A program made the translations under genes and the position numbers. DNA of 9,218 nt from Opitutaceae bacterium UBA2377 (GTDB lineage Bacteria > Verrucomicrobiota > Verrucomicrobiia > Opitutales > Opitutaceae), in the NCBI GenBank assembly GCA_002344205.1, contig DDSZ01000025.1, forward strand, positions 1-9,218, in the 5' to 3' direction. The notes beneath the pieces were generated by a model. That model ran no database searches and was not told the DNA's origin. It saw only the letters and a program-made list of their open reading frames with translations. Below, piece by piece: positions 1-7,200 of the stretch (position 1 is the first letter of the stretch; every line of letters starts with the position of its first letter).

Positions 1-216
1 GGCGACAGGGGCGGGCGGGATGGTGGCGACCTTGCGCGGGGTGGGCTTCTGATGGCCGCGGCCGGCATGGCGGCCGTGGCGATGTTTCAACAGTTCTTTG
101 GCCGCGAGCCAATGCTCAAGTTCGCGGCCTTCGGGGCAGCCGCTCTCCAGCCAGAGATAATAGGCGGCCTTCTGGATCTCGGCCTCGGTGGGTTCGTGGG
201 CGGGGGTGGTTTTCAT
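1..216 (-). CDS. DUF2934 domain protein (3' end off window)
   Basis: Starting at the ATG read from 216-214, 72 codons stay open to the left edge without a stop, so the C-terminus is missing. Residues about 12-44 match the short DUF2934 family: an AYYLWLESGCPEGRELEHW core with the typical pattern of aromatic/Trp, Gly-x-Pro-x-Gly, then acidic-x-x-His-Trp, followed by AAKELL. After residue 45 the chain is rich in His, Arg, Gly, Pro and Lys, a disordered basic tail. The function of DUF2934 proteins is unknown; they are small, soluble and common in Verrucomicrobia, Acidobacteria and Proteobacteria. No signal peptide or membrane segment is visible. No Shine-Dalgarno motif precedes the start. The gene is divergent from the small hypothetical gene at 389. 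Family assignment is confident; role is not inferable. Confidence 0.85.
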   Translation of the reverse strand, partial: MKTTPAHEPTEAEIQKAAYYLWLESGCPEGRELEHWLAAKELLKHRHGRHAGRGHQKPTPRKVATIPPAPVA

Positions 217-314
217 GTGGCGGCGGGTTTGATGGCGTGAGGATAGCCGGCCCGGTCCCGGCCCGCTCCGCACGCCTTGGCTGGCGCTGTGCATAAATTG
301 CGCTGGGCAAAATC

Positions 315-334
315 TGCGCACCAAAAGGTGCACA
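315..334. promoter_or_regulatory. Inverted repeat in the divergent spacer, candidate operator
   Basis: Left arm TGCGCACC (315-322) and right arm GGTGCACA (327-334) are complementary at seven of eight positions, around an AAAA loop (323-326). The dyad lies between the divergent DUF2934 gene (start at 216) and the hypothetical gene (start at 389), within the only AT-richer patch of this spacer (about 291-335). A dimeric repressor or activator could bind it, or it could form a hairpin in RNA from either strand. The loop is a run of four A on the plus strand, but no T-run follows the stem, so it does not look like an intrinsic terminator. Regulatory function is inferred from position and symmetry only. 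Confidence 0.4.
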
Positions 335-388
335 TGCTTGGCCAAGCGATGCGAAGCCGGCGGCAGCCGTTCCCGGCAAGATGGGCGC

Positions 389-805
389 ATGCAGACGGAT
401 ATCCTGGCAGCGCTTCAAGCGCGGCGTTCGCAGGTGCGGCTCCGCTGGGAGCAGCGGCTGCGCCGGACGCCCGCCACCTCGCCGCTCGCCAATCCCACGA
501 CGCTGGCGTTCATGATGGACTGGACGCTCGACCGGGTTTTTGAAGCGCTGGCCGGCTCCGCGGAGGCAACGCCCGCGCCGGCGGCTCACTGTCCTTGCGG
601 ATTAAACCCGCTCCTGGGCTATTTTGCCGTGTTGGAGGAGGTGCTGCGCGCGGAGCTGCGCCGGTTGCCGGCGGCAGATTGCGCGCAGGTGCGGCAGGCA
701 CTGGGCACGGTGGCCGACCGGGAGATCGCGGCGTTCTGTGCGGTCTGCCAGCGCCGGCCGGCACTGGCTCAGGCTTTGGCACCGGCATGCAGCCGGTCGC
801 GGTAA
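389..805 (+). CDS. Small helical hypothetical protein with CxC and CxxC motifs
   Basis: I do not recognise a named family. The 138-residue product is predicted mostly helical and soluble. The N-terminus (residues 1-57) alternates helices rich in Arg, Leu and Trp, with a PLANP turn at 32-36 and an MMDWTLDRVFEAL helix at 42-54, loosely recalling the all-helical N-terminal domains of RsbR-type sensors. A second half has HCPCGLNP at 67-74 (Cys68, Cys70) and FCAVC at 116-120 (Cys117, Cys120), which could form a metal site. The start at 389 was chosen because the 17 residues before it (from an ATG at 338) look like low-complexity spacer. No strong ribosome binding site precedes either start. The last 12 codons and the stop overlap the 3' end of the convergent AraC-type gene, so the extreme C-terminus may not be conserved. 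Reality of the gene is likely from its sensible composition; function unknown. Confidence 0.7.
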   Translation: MQTDILAALQARRSQVRLRWEQRLRRTPATSPLANPTTLAFMMDWTLDRVFEALAGSAEATPAPAAHCPCGLNPLLGYFAVLEEVLRAELRRLPAADCAQVRQALGTVADREIAAFCAVCQRRPALAQALAPACSRSR

Positions 806-1674
806 GTCGAGGGCGATTCGCCGGCAATGCGGCGAAAGACCCGGTTAAATTGCGACAGCGACTGGAAGCCGGCTTCGTAGGCCGCCTCACTGACCCGCTT
901 GTGTGGGTTGAGGAGGAGATTGCGGACCTTCTCCACGCGCACGCGGGCGAGGTAATCGGTGAAGGTCATGCCGGTGGCCTTTTTGAAGGTCTTGCAGAAA
1001 TAGAACGCGCTCATGTTGACGGCCTTGGCGACCTCGTTGAGGGAGAGTTCGTCGCCCTGATGTTTGGCGATGTAGATGCGGGCCCGGGCGATCGCGGGGG
1101 ACTCGCCGGCCTGCTCTTTGACGGTGAGCTGGTGGCTGAGCGTGGCGAGATGCTGGGCGAAGATCGTCAGCAAGCGGAGGATGGACTCGTATTGGTGCTT
1201 GGTCAGCACGCGGGTCTGGAAGAACGCCTCCTCCAGCCGCTTCAGGTCCACGGCGGTGCCCCATTTGAGCAGTTGCCGGGTGGTGCGCTTGAACTGCTGC
1301 TTGGTCGGGCGGTGCAGCAGAATCTGGCCGGTCTGGAGAAAGGCGACAAGGTTTTCGCCGACGCGGATGGGCACGGCGGAATCACAGAGGCCGGCGAAGC
1401 ACTTCAGGGTTTTGGGCTCGAGGCGGGCCTGCTCCTCGACCTTGCGCTGGAGCTGCAGGCACGCGGCGCAGCTCTGGTTGGTCGTGGCCATCAGCGCGCA
1501 GAAAGGATTCTCGTTGGGATCGTGGCGATGGGGGAGGTCGAAGGCCTCGATCGGCCGCAGGTTGAGTGGCAGCCCCGTTGTGTCGCGAAAAGCCTGCTCG
1601 TAGTCGCGATAGATCTGCGAGTCGCGCAACTGGGTCACGAGCGCGTGGCTGTGTTTGCGGGCGGCGGTATCCAT
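769..1674 (-). CDS. AraC-family regulator with N-terminal PocR sensory domain
   Basis: This is a 301-residue transcription factor. Residues about 14-180 resemble the PocR ligand-binding domain, a PAS-like sensory module first described in the PocR propanediol/cobalamin regulator. It carries the characteristic cysteines: NPFCALM (Cys59), SCAAC (Cys69, Cys72) and LKCFAGLCD (Cys92, Cys97), followed by FLQTGQIL. Residues about 194-298 are a complete AraC-type double helix-turn-helix: [27 protein letters not shown] is the first HTH and [22 protein letters not shown] the second, ending in the usual SPSTYR. The ligand is unknown; the cysteine set could bind a metal or a thiol-reactive or hydrocarbon ligand, but this is inference. 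It lies 40 bp downstream of radC in the same direction and overlaps the convergent hypothetical gene by 37 bp. The start follows an inverted repeat directly and has no Shine-Dalgarno motif. Confidence 0.95.
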   Translation of the reverse strand: MDTAARKHSHALVTQLRDSQIYRDYEQAFRDTTGLPLNLRPIEAFDLPHRHDPNENPFCALMATTNQSCAACLQLQRKVEEQARLEPKTLKCFAGLCDSAVPIRVGENLVAFLQTGQILLHRPTKQQFKRTTRQLLKWGTAVDLKRLEEAFFQTRVLTKHQYESILRLLTIFAQHLATLSHQLTVKEQAGESPAIARARIYIAKHQGDELSLNEVAKAVNMSAFYFCKTFKKATGMTFTDYLARVRVEKVRNLLLNPHKRVSEAAYEAGFQSLSQFNRVFRRIAGESPSTYRDRLHAGAKA

Positions 1675-1700
1675 GCCCGGCACGCTAGTGACGGCCGGGC
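1675..1700 (-). promoter_or_regulatory. Inverted repeat abutting the regulator start codon
   Basis: Two perfect 7-bp arms, GCCCGGC (1675-1681) and GCCGGGC (1694-1700), flank a 12-nt loop that itself contains CAC/GTG mini-arms at its edge. In minus-strand RNA the stem ends at the base just before the AraC-type gene's ATG (1674-1672), so the hairpin occupies the whole ribosome-binding region. It also lies between radC's stop (1717-1715) and that ATG, but no T-run follows, so an intrinsic terminator is unlikely. It may be an autoregulatory operator or a structure limiting translation; in a GC-rich genome a chance 7-bp match is also possible. Confidence 0.3.
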
Positions 1701-1714
1701 GCGGCGCAACCAAA

Positions 1715-2437
1715 CTAAAGGACGCCGGCTTCGCGGAAGCTGTAGTAGCCGCGGCCGGCGGGGTCGGCCTCGGGCCGGCCGAGGATAACGTGGTCGAGGA
1801 GCTGGATATCCACCGTGCGGGCGGCTTCGCGCAACAGGCGGGTGATCTGCACGTCGGCGGCGCTCGGCGCGGGGTCGCCCGAAGGGTGGTTGTGCGCGCA
1901 GACGACGGCGGTGGCGGCGGCGCCCATCGCCTCGCGAAAGACCTCGCGCGGGTGGGCGAGCGCGGCGGTGGCGGTGCCGGAGCTGACCTCGGTGCAGCGG
2001 ATGAGCCGGTTTTTGCGGTTGAGGCTGAGCACCCAGAATTTTTCCACCGCGAGGCCCTGCGCGGTGGGTTGGAGAAATTCACGGATGAGGTCGGGCCGGT
2101 TGAGCAGCGGGCTGTCGCCGAGCGGCTGGCTGCGCACCCGGCGGGCCAGTTCCATCACGGCCACGAGCTGCAGGGCCTTGATGCGGCCGATGCCCTTGAA
2201 ACGCCGGAAGTCTTCCTCGCGCCAGCCGATGAGCCCGGCCAGCGAGCCGCCTTCGTTGATGAGGCGCGCGGCGAGCGTTATCACATCCATCCCGCGCGTG
2301 CCGCTGCGCAGCAGCATGGCGAGCAGCTCGGTGTCGGAGAGCACGGCGGCACCGTGGCGCTCCATCCGTTCCTGCGGCCGCTCGCCGAGGGCGGTGGCCC
2401 GCAGGCGGTTCTCGGGGTAGGAGAACGGCTGGCTCAT
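1715..2437 (-). CDS. radC: RadC family JAMM-motif protein
   Basis: The 240-residue product matches the full RadC family. An N-terminal UPF0758 helical region (residues about 1-70, with [21 protein letters not shown]) is followed by a helix-hairpin-helix ([12 protein letters not shown], 80-91). The C-terminal JAB/MPN-like metalloprotease-fold domain (about 112-240) carries the intact JAMM signature: His182 and His184 in AHNHPSGDP, then PSAAD ending in Asp195, with a candidate Glu150 in TEVSSGT. Despite its name, RadC's role in recombination and repair is not established; the fold suggests a zinc-dependent hydrolase or DNA-associated factor. The ATG at 2437 gives the family's usual [25 protein letters not shown] type beginning. 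The gene is divergent from the ThuA gene, 51 bp away, and is followed by the AraC-type gene after 40 bp, so the two may be cotranscribed. Confidence 0.96.
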   Translation of the reverse strand: MSQPFSYPENRLRATALGERPQERMERHGAAVLSDTELLAMLLRSGTRGMDVITLAARLINEGGSLAGLIGWREEDFRRFKGIGRIKALQLVAVMELARRVRSQPLGDSPLLNRPDLIREFLQPTAQGLAVEKFWVLSLNRKNRLIRCTEVSSGTATAALAHPREVFREAMGAAATAVVCAHNHPSGDPAPSAADVQITRLLREAARTVDIQLLDHVILGRPEADPAGRGYYSFREAGVL

Positions 2438-2488
2438 GACGGATTTGTTTCTGGCGGACCCGCGGGAAACATGCAATCCCTGCGCGCC

Positions 2489-3232
2489 ATGAATCCGATC
2501 CGTGTCACCGTCTGGGGTGAAAACACCCACGAAAAGAAGAGCCCGGTGGTTGCCGCCGTCTATCCGCAAGGCATGCACAACGCCATCGCGGACGGCGTGC
2601 GCGAGTTTCTGCCCGGCGCGCAGGTGACGACCGCGACCCTGCAGGAGCCGGACCACGGTCTGACCGAGGAACGCCTCGCGGCGACCGATGTGCTGACCTG
2701 GTGGGGCCACATGGCCCATGACAAGGTGGAGGACCGGATCGTGGACCGCGTGCAGAAACGCGTGCTCGAAGGCATGGGCCTGATCGTCCTGCACTCGGGG
2801 CACTATGCGAAGATCTTCAAGCGGCTGCTCGGCACGACCTGTTCGCTGACGTGGCGCGAGGCCGACGAGAAAGAGCGCCTGTGGGTGTGCAACCCCGGCC
2901 ATCCCATTGCCCGGGGGATCGACCGTTATTTCGAGCTCCCGCAGGAGGAGATGTATGGCGAACCCTTCGCCATCCCTGCGCCCGACGAGCAGGTGTTCAT
3001 TTCGTGGTTTGAGGGCGGCGAGGTTTTCCGCAGCGGCTGCTGCTGGCACCGGGGCAACGGCAAGATCTTCTACTTCCGCCCCGGGCACGAAACCTATCCG
3101 ACCTATTTTGACAAGAACGTGCGCCGCGTGATCGCCAACGCCGTGGAATGGGCCAGGCCGCAGGGGGTGTGGATCGACTCCTGCCCGAACGCGAAGGTGG
3201 CGCCCGAGCCGATCAAGTCGAAGGCGCGCTGA
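2489..3232 (+). CDS. ThuA domain protein (trehalose-utilisation type)
   Basis: The 247-residue protein fits the ThuA family (PF06283), which has a class I glutamine-amidotransferase-like fold. Visible landmarks are the N-terminal strand [12 protein letters not shown] (4-15), the [12 protein letters not shown] turn (25-36), [10 protein letters not shown] (69-78), the central [19 protein letters not shown] (97-115), [11 protein letters not shown] (134-144) and [14 protein letters not shown] (194-207). The conserved His residues suggest a metal- or sugar-binding site. ThuA was named from rhizobial trehalose utilisation and its homologues are linked to keto-sugar metabolism, but the reaction here cannot be told from sequence. 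No signal peptide is seen, so it should be cytoplasmic. No sugar dehydrogenase or transporter is adjacent, so it appears to be a stand-alone gene. An in-frame ATG at 2471 would add six residues; 2489 is preferred because the conserved strand follows at once. It converges on the SurA-like gene, with 14 bp between stops. Confidence 0.93.
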   Translation: MNPIRVTVWGENTHEKKSPVVAAVYPQGMHNAIADGVREFLPGAQVTTATLQEPDHGLTEERLAATDVLTWWGHMAHDKVEDRIVDRVQKRVLEGMGLIVLHSGHYAKIFKRLLGTTCSLTWREADEKERLWVCNPGHPIARGIDRYFELPQEEMYGEPFAIPAPDEQVFISWFEGGEVFRSGCCWHRGNGKIFYFRPGHETYPTYFDKNVRRVIANAVEWARPQGVWIDSCPNAKVAPEPIKSKAR

Positions 3233-3246
3233 GCGACAGCCGCTGT

Positions 3247-4239
3247 TCAGTAGTGCCGGACGTAACCGTTGCGGCGGAGGCGTTCGAGCCAGCGTTCCTG
3301 GTTCACGCTGGCCATCTGGCGGATGATCATCTGCTCGATCTGGGTGCGCACTTCGTCGATGGGCTGGATGCCGGCGTAAACGCGGTCTTCGACGTAGAGG
3401 AGGAAACAGCCTTCGGGCAGGATGATGGGCTCGGTCATCTCGCCTTTTCTCAGGGCAAAAAGCGGCTCGCTGAACTCGGCCTTCAGGTCGGTCTTCTTTT
3501 GCCAGTCCCAGTCGCCGCCGCGGGAGCGGCGAGAGTCCTGGCTGTATTCGCGGGCGAGGTCCTCGAATTTTTCGCCCCGGTCGAACCGGCCGCGAACTTC
3601 GATGGCCTTGGCGCGCAATTCGGCGTCGGTTTCGCCGCCGCGCCGGTTGAACTGGATGAGGCGCAGATGAACGGCGTCATCCCGATAAAAGCGTTCCTTG
3701 TTCTCGTTGTAGAAAGTTTCCATCTGCACCGGGCTGACGGTGCTGAAGGACTTGCGCTGCTGTTGGCGCATGTAGTTGTAGATGATGTCTTCTTCGATCT
3801 CCTTGCGGTATTCCCGGAGGGTGATGCCCCGGGCGCGGAGGTAGGCGAGGAATTTGGAGCGGTCGCCGTCAAATTGCTCGGCTTGGATGTCGGCGATCTG
3901 GCTGTCCACGAAGGCCGAGGGGATGCGGCGCTTCTCGTCCTTGTAGAACTCCTTCACGATCAGGACGCGGTCGATGAGGTTTTGGATCACGTCATCCTGC
4001 AGGGCTTCGAGCTTCTGGTTGAATTCGCGCTCGTTGCGGGCCTCGCGCTGGATCTGCGGGAGCAGCGGGGCGATCTCGCGCCGGATGTCGTCAACCGTGA
4101 TGATCTTGTGCTCGACCACGGCGGCGATGCCGTTGGCAAACCGGAGGTTAAGGTTGTCGTTCGCTGCGGGCGCGGCGGGCTGGGCGAGGGCGGCGGCAGC
4201 GAGGGACAGGGAAAGCAGGGCGCTTCGGCGGATGATCAT
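3247..4239 (-). CDS. SurA-like peptidylprolyl isomerase (parvulin type), exported
   Basis: This 330-residue protein is a likely periplasmic folding factor for outer-membrane proteins. It has an N-terminal signal peptide (MIIRRS followed by a hydrophobic stretch to about residue 19, cleavage probably near ALA/QP). A SurA-type N-terminal domain follows (about 35-165, opening with ANGIAAVVEHKIITVDDIRREI), rich in charged helices. A single parvulin (PPIC) domain spans about 185-287 (HLRLIQFNRRG, then FEDLAREYSQD and RSRGGDWDW, ending GCFLLYVEDR), and a short C-terminal helix follows (294-325). E. coli SurA has two parvulin domains in 428 residues, so this is a shorter one-domain form. At the usual second active-site histidine (G-x-H near the end of the domain) I read G277-C-F279, so catalysis may be weak. 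Its ATG overlaps mfd's TGA by four nucleotides (4236-4239), suggesting translational coupling. Confidence 0.94.
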   Translation of the reverse strand: MIIRRSALLSLSLAAAALAQPAAPAANDNLNLRFANGIAAVVEHKIITVDDIRREIAPLLPQIQREARNEREFNQKLEALQDDVIQNLIDRVLIVKEFYKDEKRRIPSAFVDSQIADIQAEQFDGDRSKFLAYLRARGITLREYRKEIEEDIIYNYMRQQQRKSFSTVSPVQMETFYNENKERFYRDDAVHLRLIQFNRRGGETDAELRAKAIEVRGRFDRGEKFEDLAREYSQDSRRSRGGDWDWQKKTDLKAEFSEPLFALRKGEMTEPIILPEGCFLLYVEDRVYAGIQPIDEVRTQIEQMIIRQMASVNQERWLERLRRNGYVRHY

Positions 4240-7200
4240 GGACTGGGCAGATTGTTCAGAAATGTAATTATTTCCCTCAACCGTAGAAGGGGCTTCGGGG
4301 CGGTCAACCTTGGAAACCGGGTGCCGAGTTGCACCCAGTCGTCGCGCCGGCCGCTGTGCCGCAGGCACTTCAGCCGGCTAGACTCCGTTTCGACGGAAAT
4401 GATGCCTTTTTGTTCCGCCCGGATGCGGATTTCCGTGACGAGGAGGAGGGCTTTGACCTCGTCGCCGAATTTACCGAAGCGGTCGCGCAGCTCGGCCTCG
4501 ATTTCTTTCAGGCGGGCGGGGGTCTCGGCCAGCGCCAGACGACGGTAAAAGTCTATCCGCAAGCGGGTTTCGGCGATATAGGCCGGAGGGATGCGCGCCT
4601 GGATGCGCGCGACCTCCACGGCGGCGGCGCCTTCCTCGGCTTTGAGGACAGTATAGCCGTCCTCGTAGCGGCGTCGGTCTGGGTCGGCGCCCGGGCCTTC
4701 GCCGACGAAGACGAAGTCGAGTTTGACGTTGGCGCGGATGGCGGCGGCCGGTTTTTCGCCCTTGAGCCGGGCGACGGACTGGCGGAGGAGCTGGCAGTAG
4801 AGTTCGAAGCCTACGCCCACGATGTGGCCGCTCTGCTCGGCGCCGAGAAGATTCCCGGCGCCGCGCAGCTCGAGGTCGCGCATCGCGATGCGGAAGCCGG
4901 CCCCGAGCTGGTTGTGCTGGCGCATGGCGGTGAGGCGCTGGCGGGCGACCTCCAGGAGGCGGGTGTGCCGGTGGAGCAGCAGGTAGGCGTAGGCCTGGTG
5001 TTTGAAACGCCCCACGCGGCCGCGGAGCTGGTAGAGCTGGGAAAGTCCGAACCGGTCCGCGCCCTCGATGATGATGGTGTTGCAGTTGGGGATATCGAGG
5101 CCGCTCTCGATGATCGTGGTGCACACGAGCACCTGGTATTTACCGGCGACAAAATCGGTCATCACCCGCTCGAGGTCGTCGGCTTCCATCTGGCCGTGGC
5201 CGGTGCCGATGGTGAGATCGGGCAGCAGCTCGCGCAGGCGGGCGGCGACGAGATCGATCGTCATCACACGGTTGTGCAGGTAAAAGACCTGTCCGCCCCG
5301 CCGGATCTCGTGGCGGATGGCATCCACGACGATCTTTTCGTCATAGGTTTTGACGATGGTCTGGATGGGGTGCCGGTTGGTCGGCGCGGTTTCAATGACG
5401 CTGAGGTCGCGCGCGCCGGTGAGCGCCATGTAGAGCGTGCGGGGGATGGGGGTGGCGCTCATGGAGAGCACGTCCACGGTGGCGCGGAGGGCCTTGAAGC
5501 GCTCCTTGTGCTTTACGCCGAAGCGCTGTTCCTCGTCGATGACCACGAGGCCGAGTTCCTTGAACGCGACGTCGGCCTGCAGCAGCCGGTGGGTGCCGAT
5601 GAGGATGTCCACCTGGCCGGCGGCGGTCGCGGCGAGGATGCGCTTCTGCTCGGCGCGGCTGCGGAAGCGGCTGAGCATCTCGACAGCGACGGGGTAGCCC
5701 GCCATGCGCTCGCGGAACGAATTGAGATGCTGCTGCGCCAGGATGGTGGTGGGCACCAGGACGGCGGCCTGCCGGCCGCCCTGCACGGCCTTGAACGCGG
5801 CGCGGATGGCGACCTCGGTCTTGCCGAAGCCCACGTCGCCACAGATCAGCCGGTCCATCGGCCGGGTGCGCTCAAGGTCGGCCTTGGTCTCGGTGATGGC
5901 GCGCAACTGGTCGCGCGTCTCGGTATAGGGGAAAGCGGCCTCGAATTCGTGCTGCCAGTCGTTGTCAGGCGGGAAGGCGTGGCCGGGCTGCGCCTCGCGC
6001 TGCGCGTGGACTTTGAGCAGTTCGGCGGCGAGGTCAATCGTGGCGCGCTCGGCGGCCTGGCGGGTTTTCTCCCAGCGACCGGAACCGATGCGGCCGAGCT
6101 GCGGCCGCGCCTTGCTGAGGCCCACATAGCGGCTGATAAGGTGCGACTCCTGCAACGGCACATGGAGCGTCACGTGGTCGTCGAACTCCAGTGAGATGAC
6201 CTCGCGGAGTCCCTGGGCGGTGTCGAGTTTGCTGAGGCCGCGGAAGAGGGCGATGCCATGCTGGAGGTGGACGACGAAGTCGCCCTCCACAAGTTCGGCG
6301 AAGTCGAGCAACTGGTCGATCTGCGCGCGCGTGGCGATGACGCGCGGGTTGGTGGCGGGCCGACGCTGGCGCTGCCGGCCGAGGATCTCGGTCTCGGTGA
6401 CCAGCACGAGGCCCCGCGCCGGGCCGAGGCCGTCGAGTGCGGCCATGCCTTCACGGTGGGTGAGGCGGAAGCCTTCGTTGAGCGAGCCGGTGAGGAAGCG
6501 GGGCGCGGGGCGGAGGCCGGCCGAGGCGAGGATTTCCCCCATGCGTTGCCGTTCGCCGGCATTGGCGGCCACGACGAGCAGCGTGTAGCCATCTGCGCGC
6601 CAGCGGGCGAGCTGTTGGAGGAAGCGGCCCCGGGCTTCTTCCTCGACGTGCAGGCGTTCCTGGGCGACGAGGGCGTCGCCGGGGTAGGTGCGGTGGTGGG
6701 CGAGGCTTTCGGTGTCCCAAGTGTGCTCCTCCGTCGCGCCGTCGAGGAGCGCGCTGGCTTCATCGAGGTCGCCGAGGCCGAAGCGGGCGGGGCACTTCGC
6801 CAGCAAGGGGGCCAGCGGATGCGCATCCGGTGCCGGCGGGTAAACTTCGCGGGCGAAGGCGCTGAATTCCCCTTCCAGCGCGGCGGGTTCGATGAAGACC
6901 AGCCGCGTGGAGGGCGCCAGGTAGTCGGCGATGCCGGTGGTCGAATCCGCAAGCTTCAGCCGCGGCGAGGCGGAGAGCGTGACGGAGGCCAGCGGTTCGC
7001 CCGAGCGCTGGGTCACGGGATCGAAGGCCCGGATGTCCTCGATCTCATCGCCGAAGAAATCCAGCCGGCAGGGCTGGTTGGCCGTGACGGGATAGACGTC
7101 GATGATGCCGCCGCGGATGGCGTAGTGCCCGGGTGCCTCGCAGACGGCCTCGGAGTCGTAATCAAGCTGCTGCAACTGCTCCAGCAGACCTTGGAAAGAC

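Noticed and set aside
116..589. 157-codon minus-strand open frame across the divergent spacer
   Set aside because: Runs through the DUF2934 gene in another frame and opposite the hypothetical gene; Arg/Pro-rich composition points to a shadow.
595..1788. 397-codon open frame on the plus strand opposite the AraC-type gene
   Set aside because: Complement of a well-supported HTH regulator; the product is Gly/Arg-rich without recognisable structure.
2459..2466. CCCGCGGG palindrome in the radC/ThuA divergent spacer
   Set aside because: An 8-bp GC-only palindrome is expected by chance in DNA of this composition; no flanking symmetry supports an operator.
3236..3246. ACAGC-C-GCTGT palindrome between the ThuA and SurA-like stops, considered as a bidirectional terminator
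   Set aside because: A 5-bp stem with a 1-nt loop cannot form as an RNA hairpin without opening pairs, and no T-run follows on either strand.
3148..4548. 466-codon open frame on the plus strand opposite the SurA-like gene and the end of mfd
   Set aside because: Antisense shadow; it also crosses the junction of two real genes and lacks any domain signature.
4329..6194. 621-codon open frame on the plus strand opposite mfd
   Set aside because: Its product is rich in Gly, Ala, Val, Glu and Asp with no family motif, as expected for the complement of a GC-rich gene. The minus strand here encodes an unmistakable Mfd.
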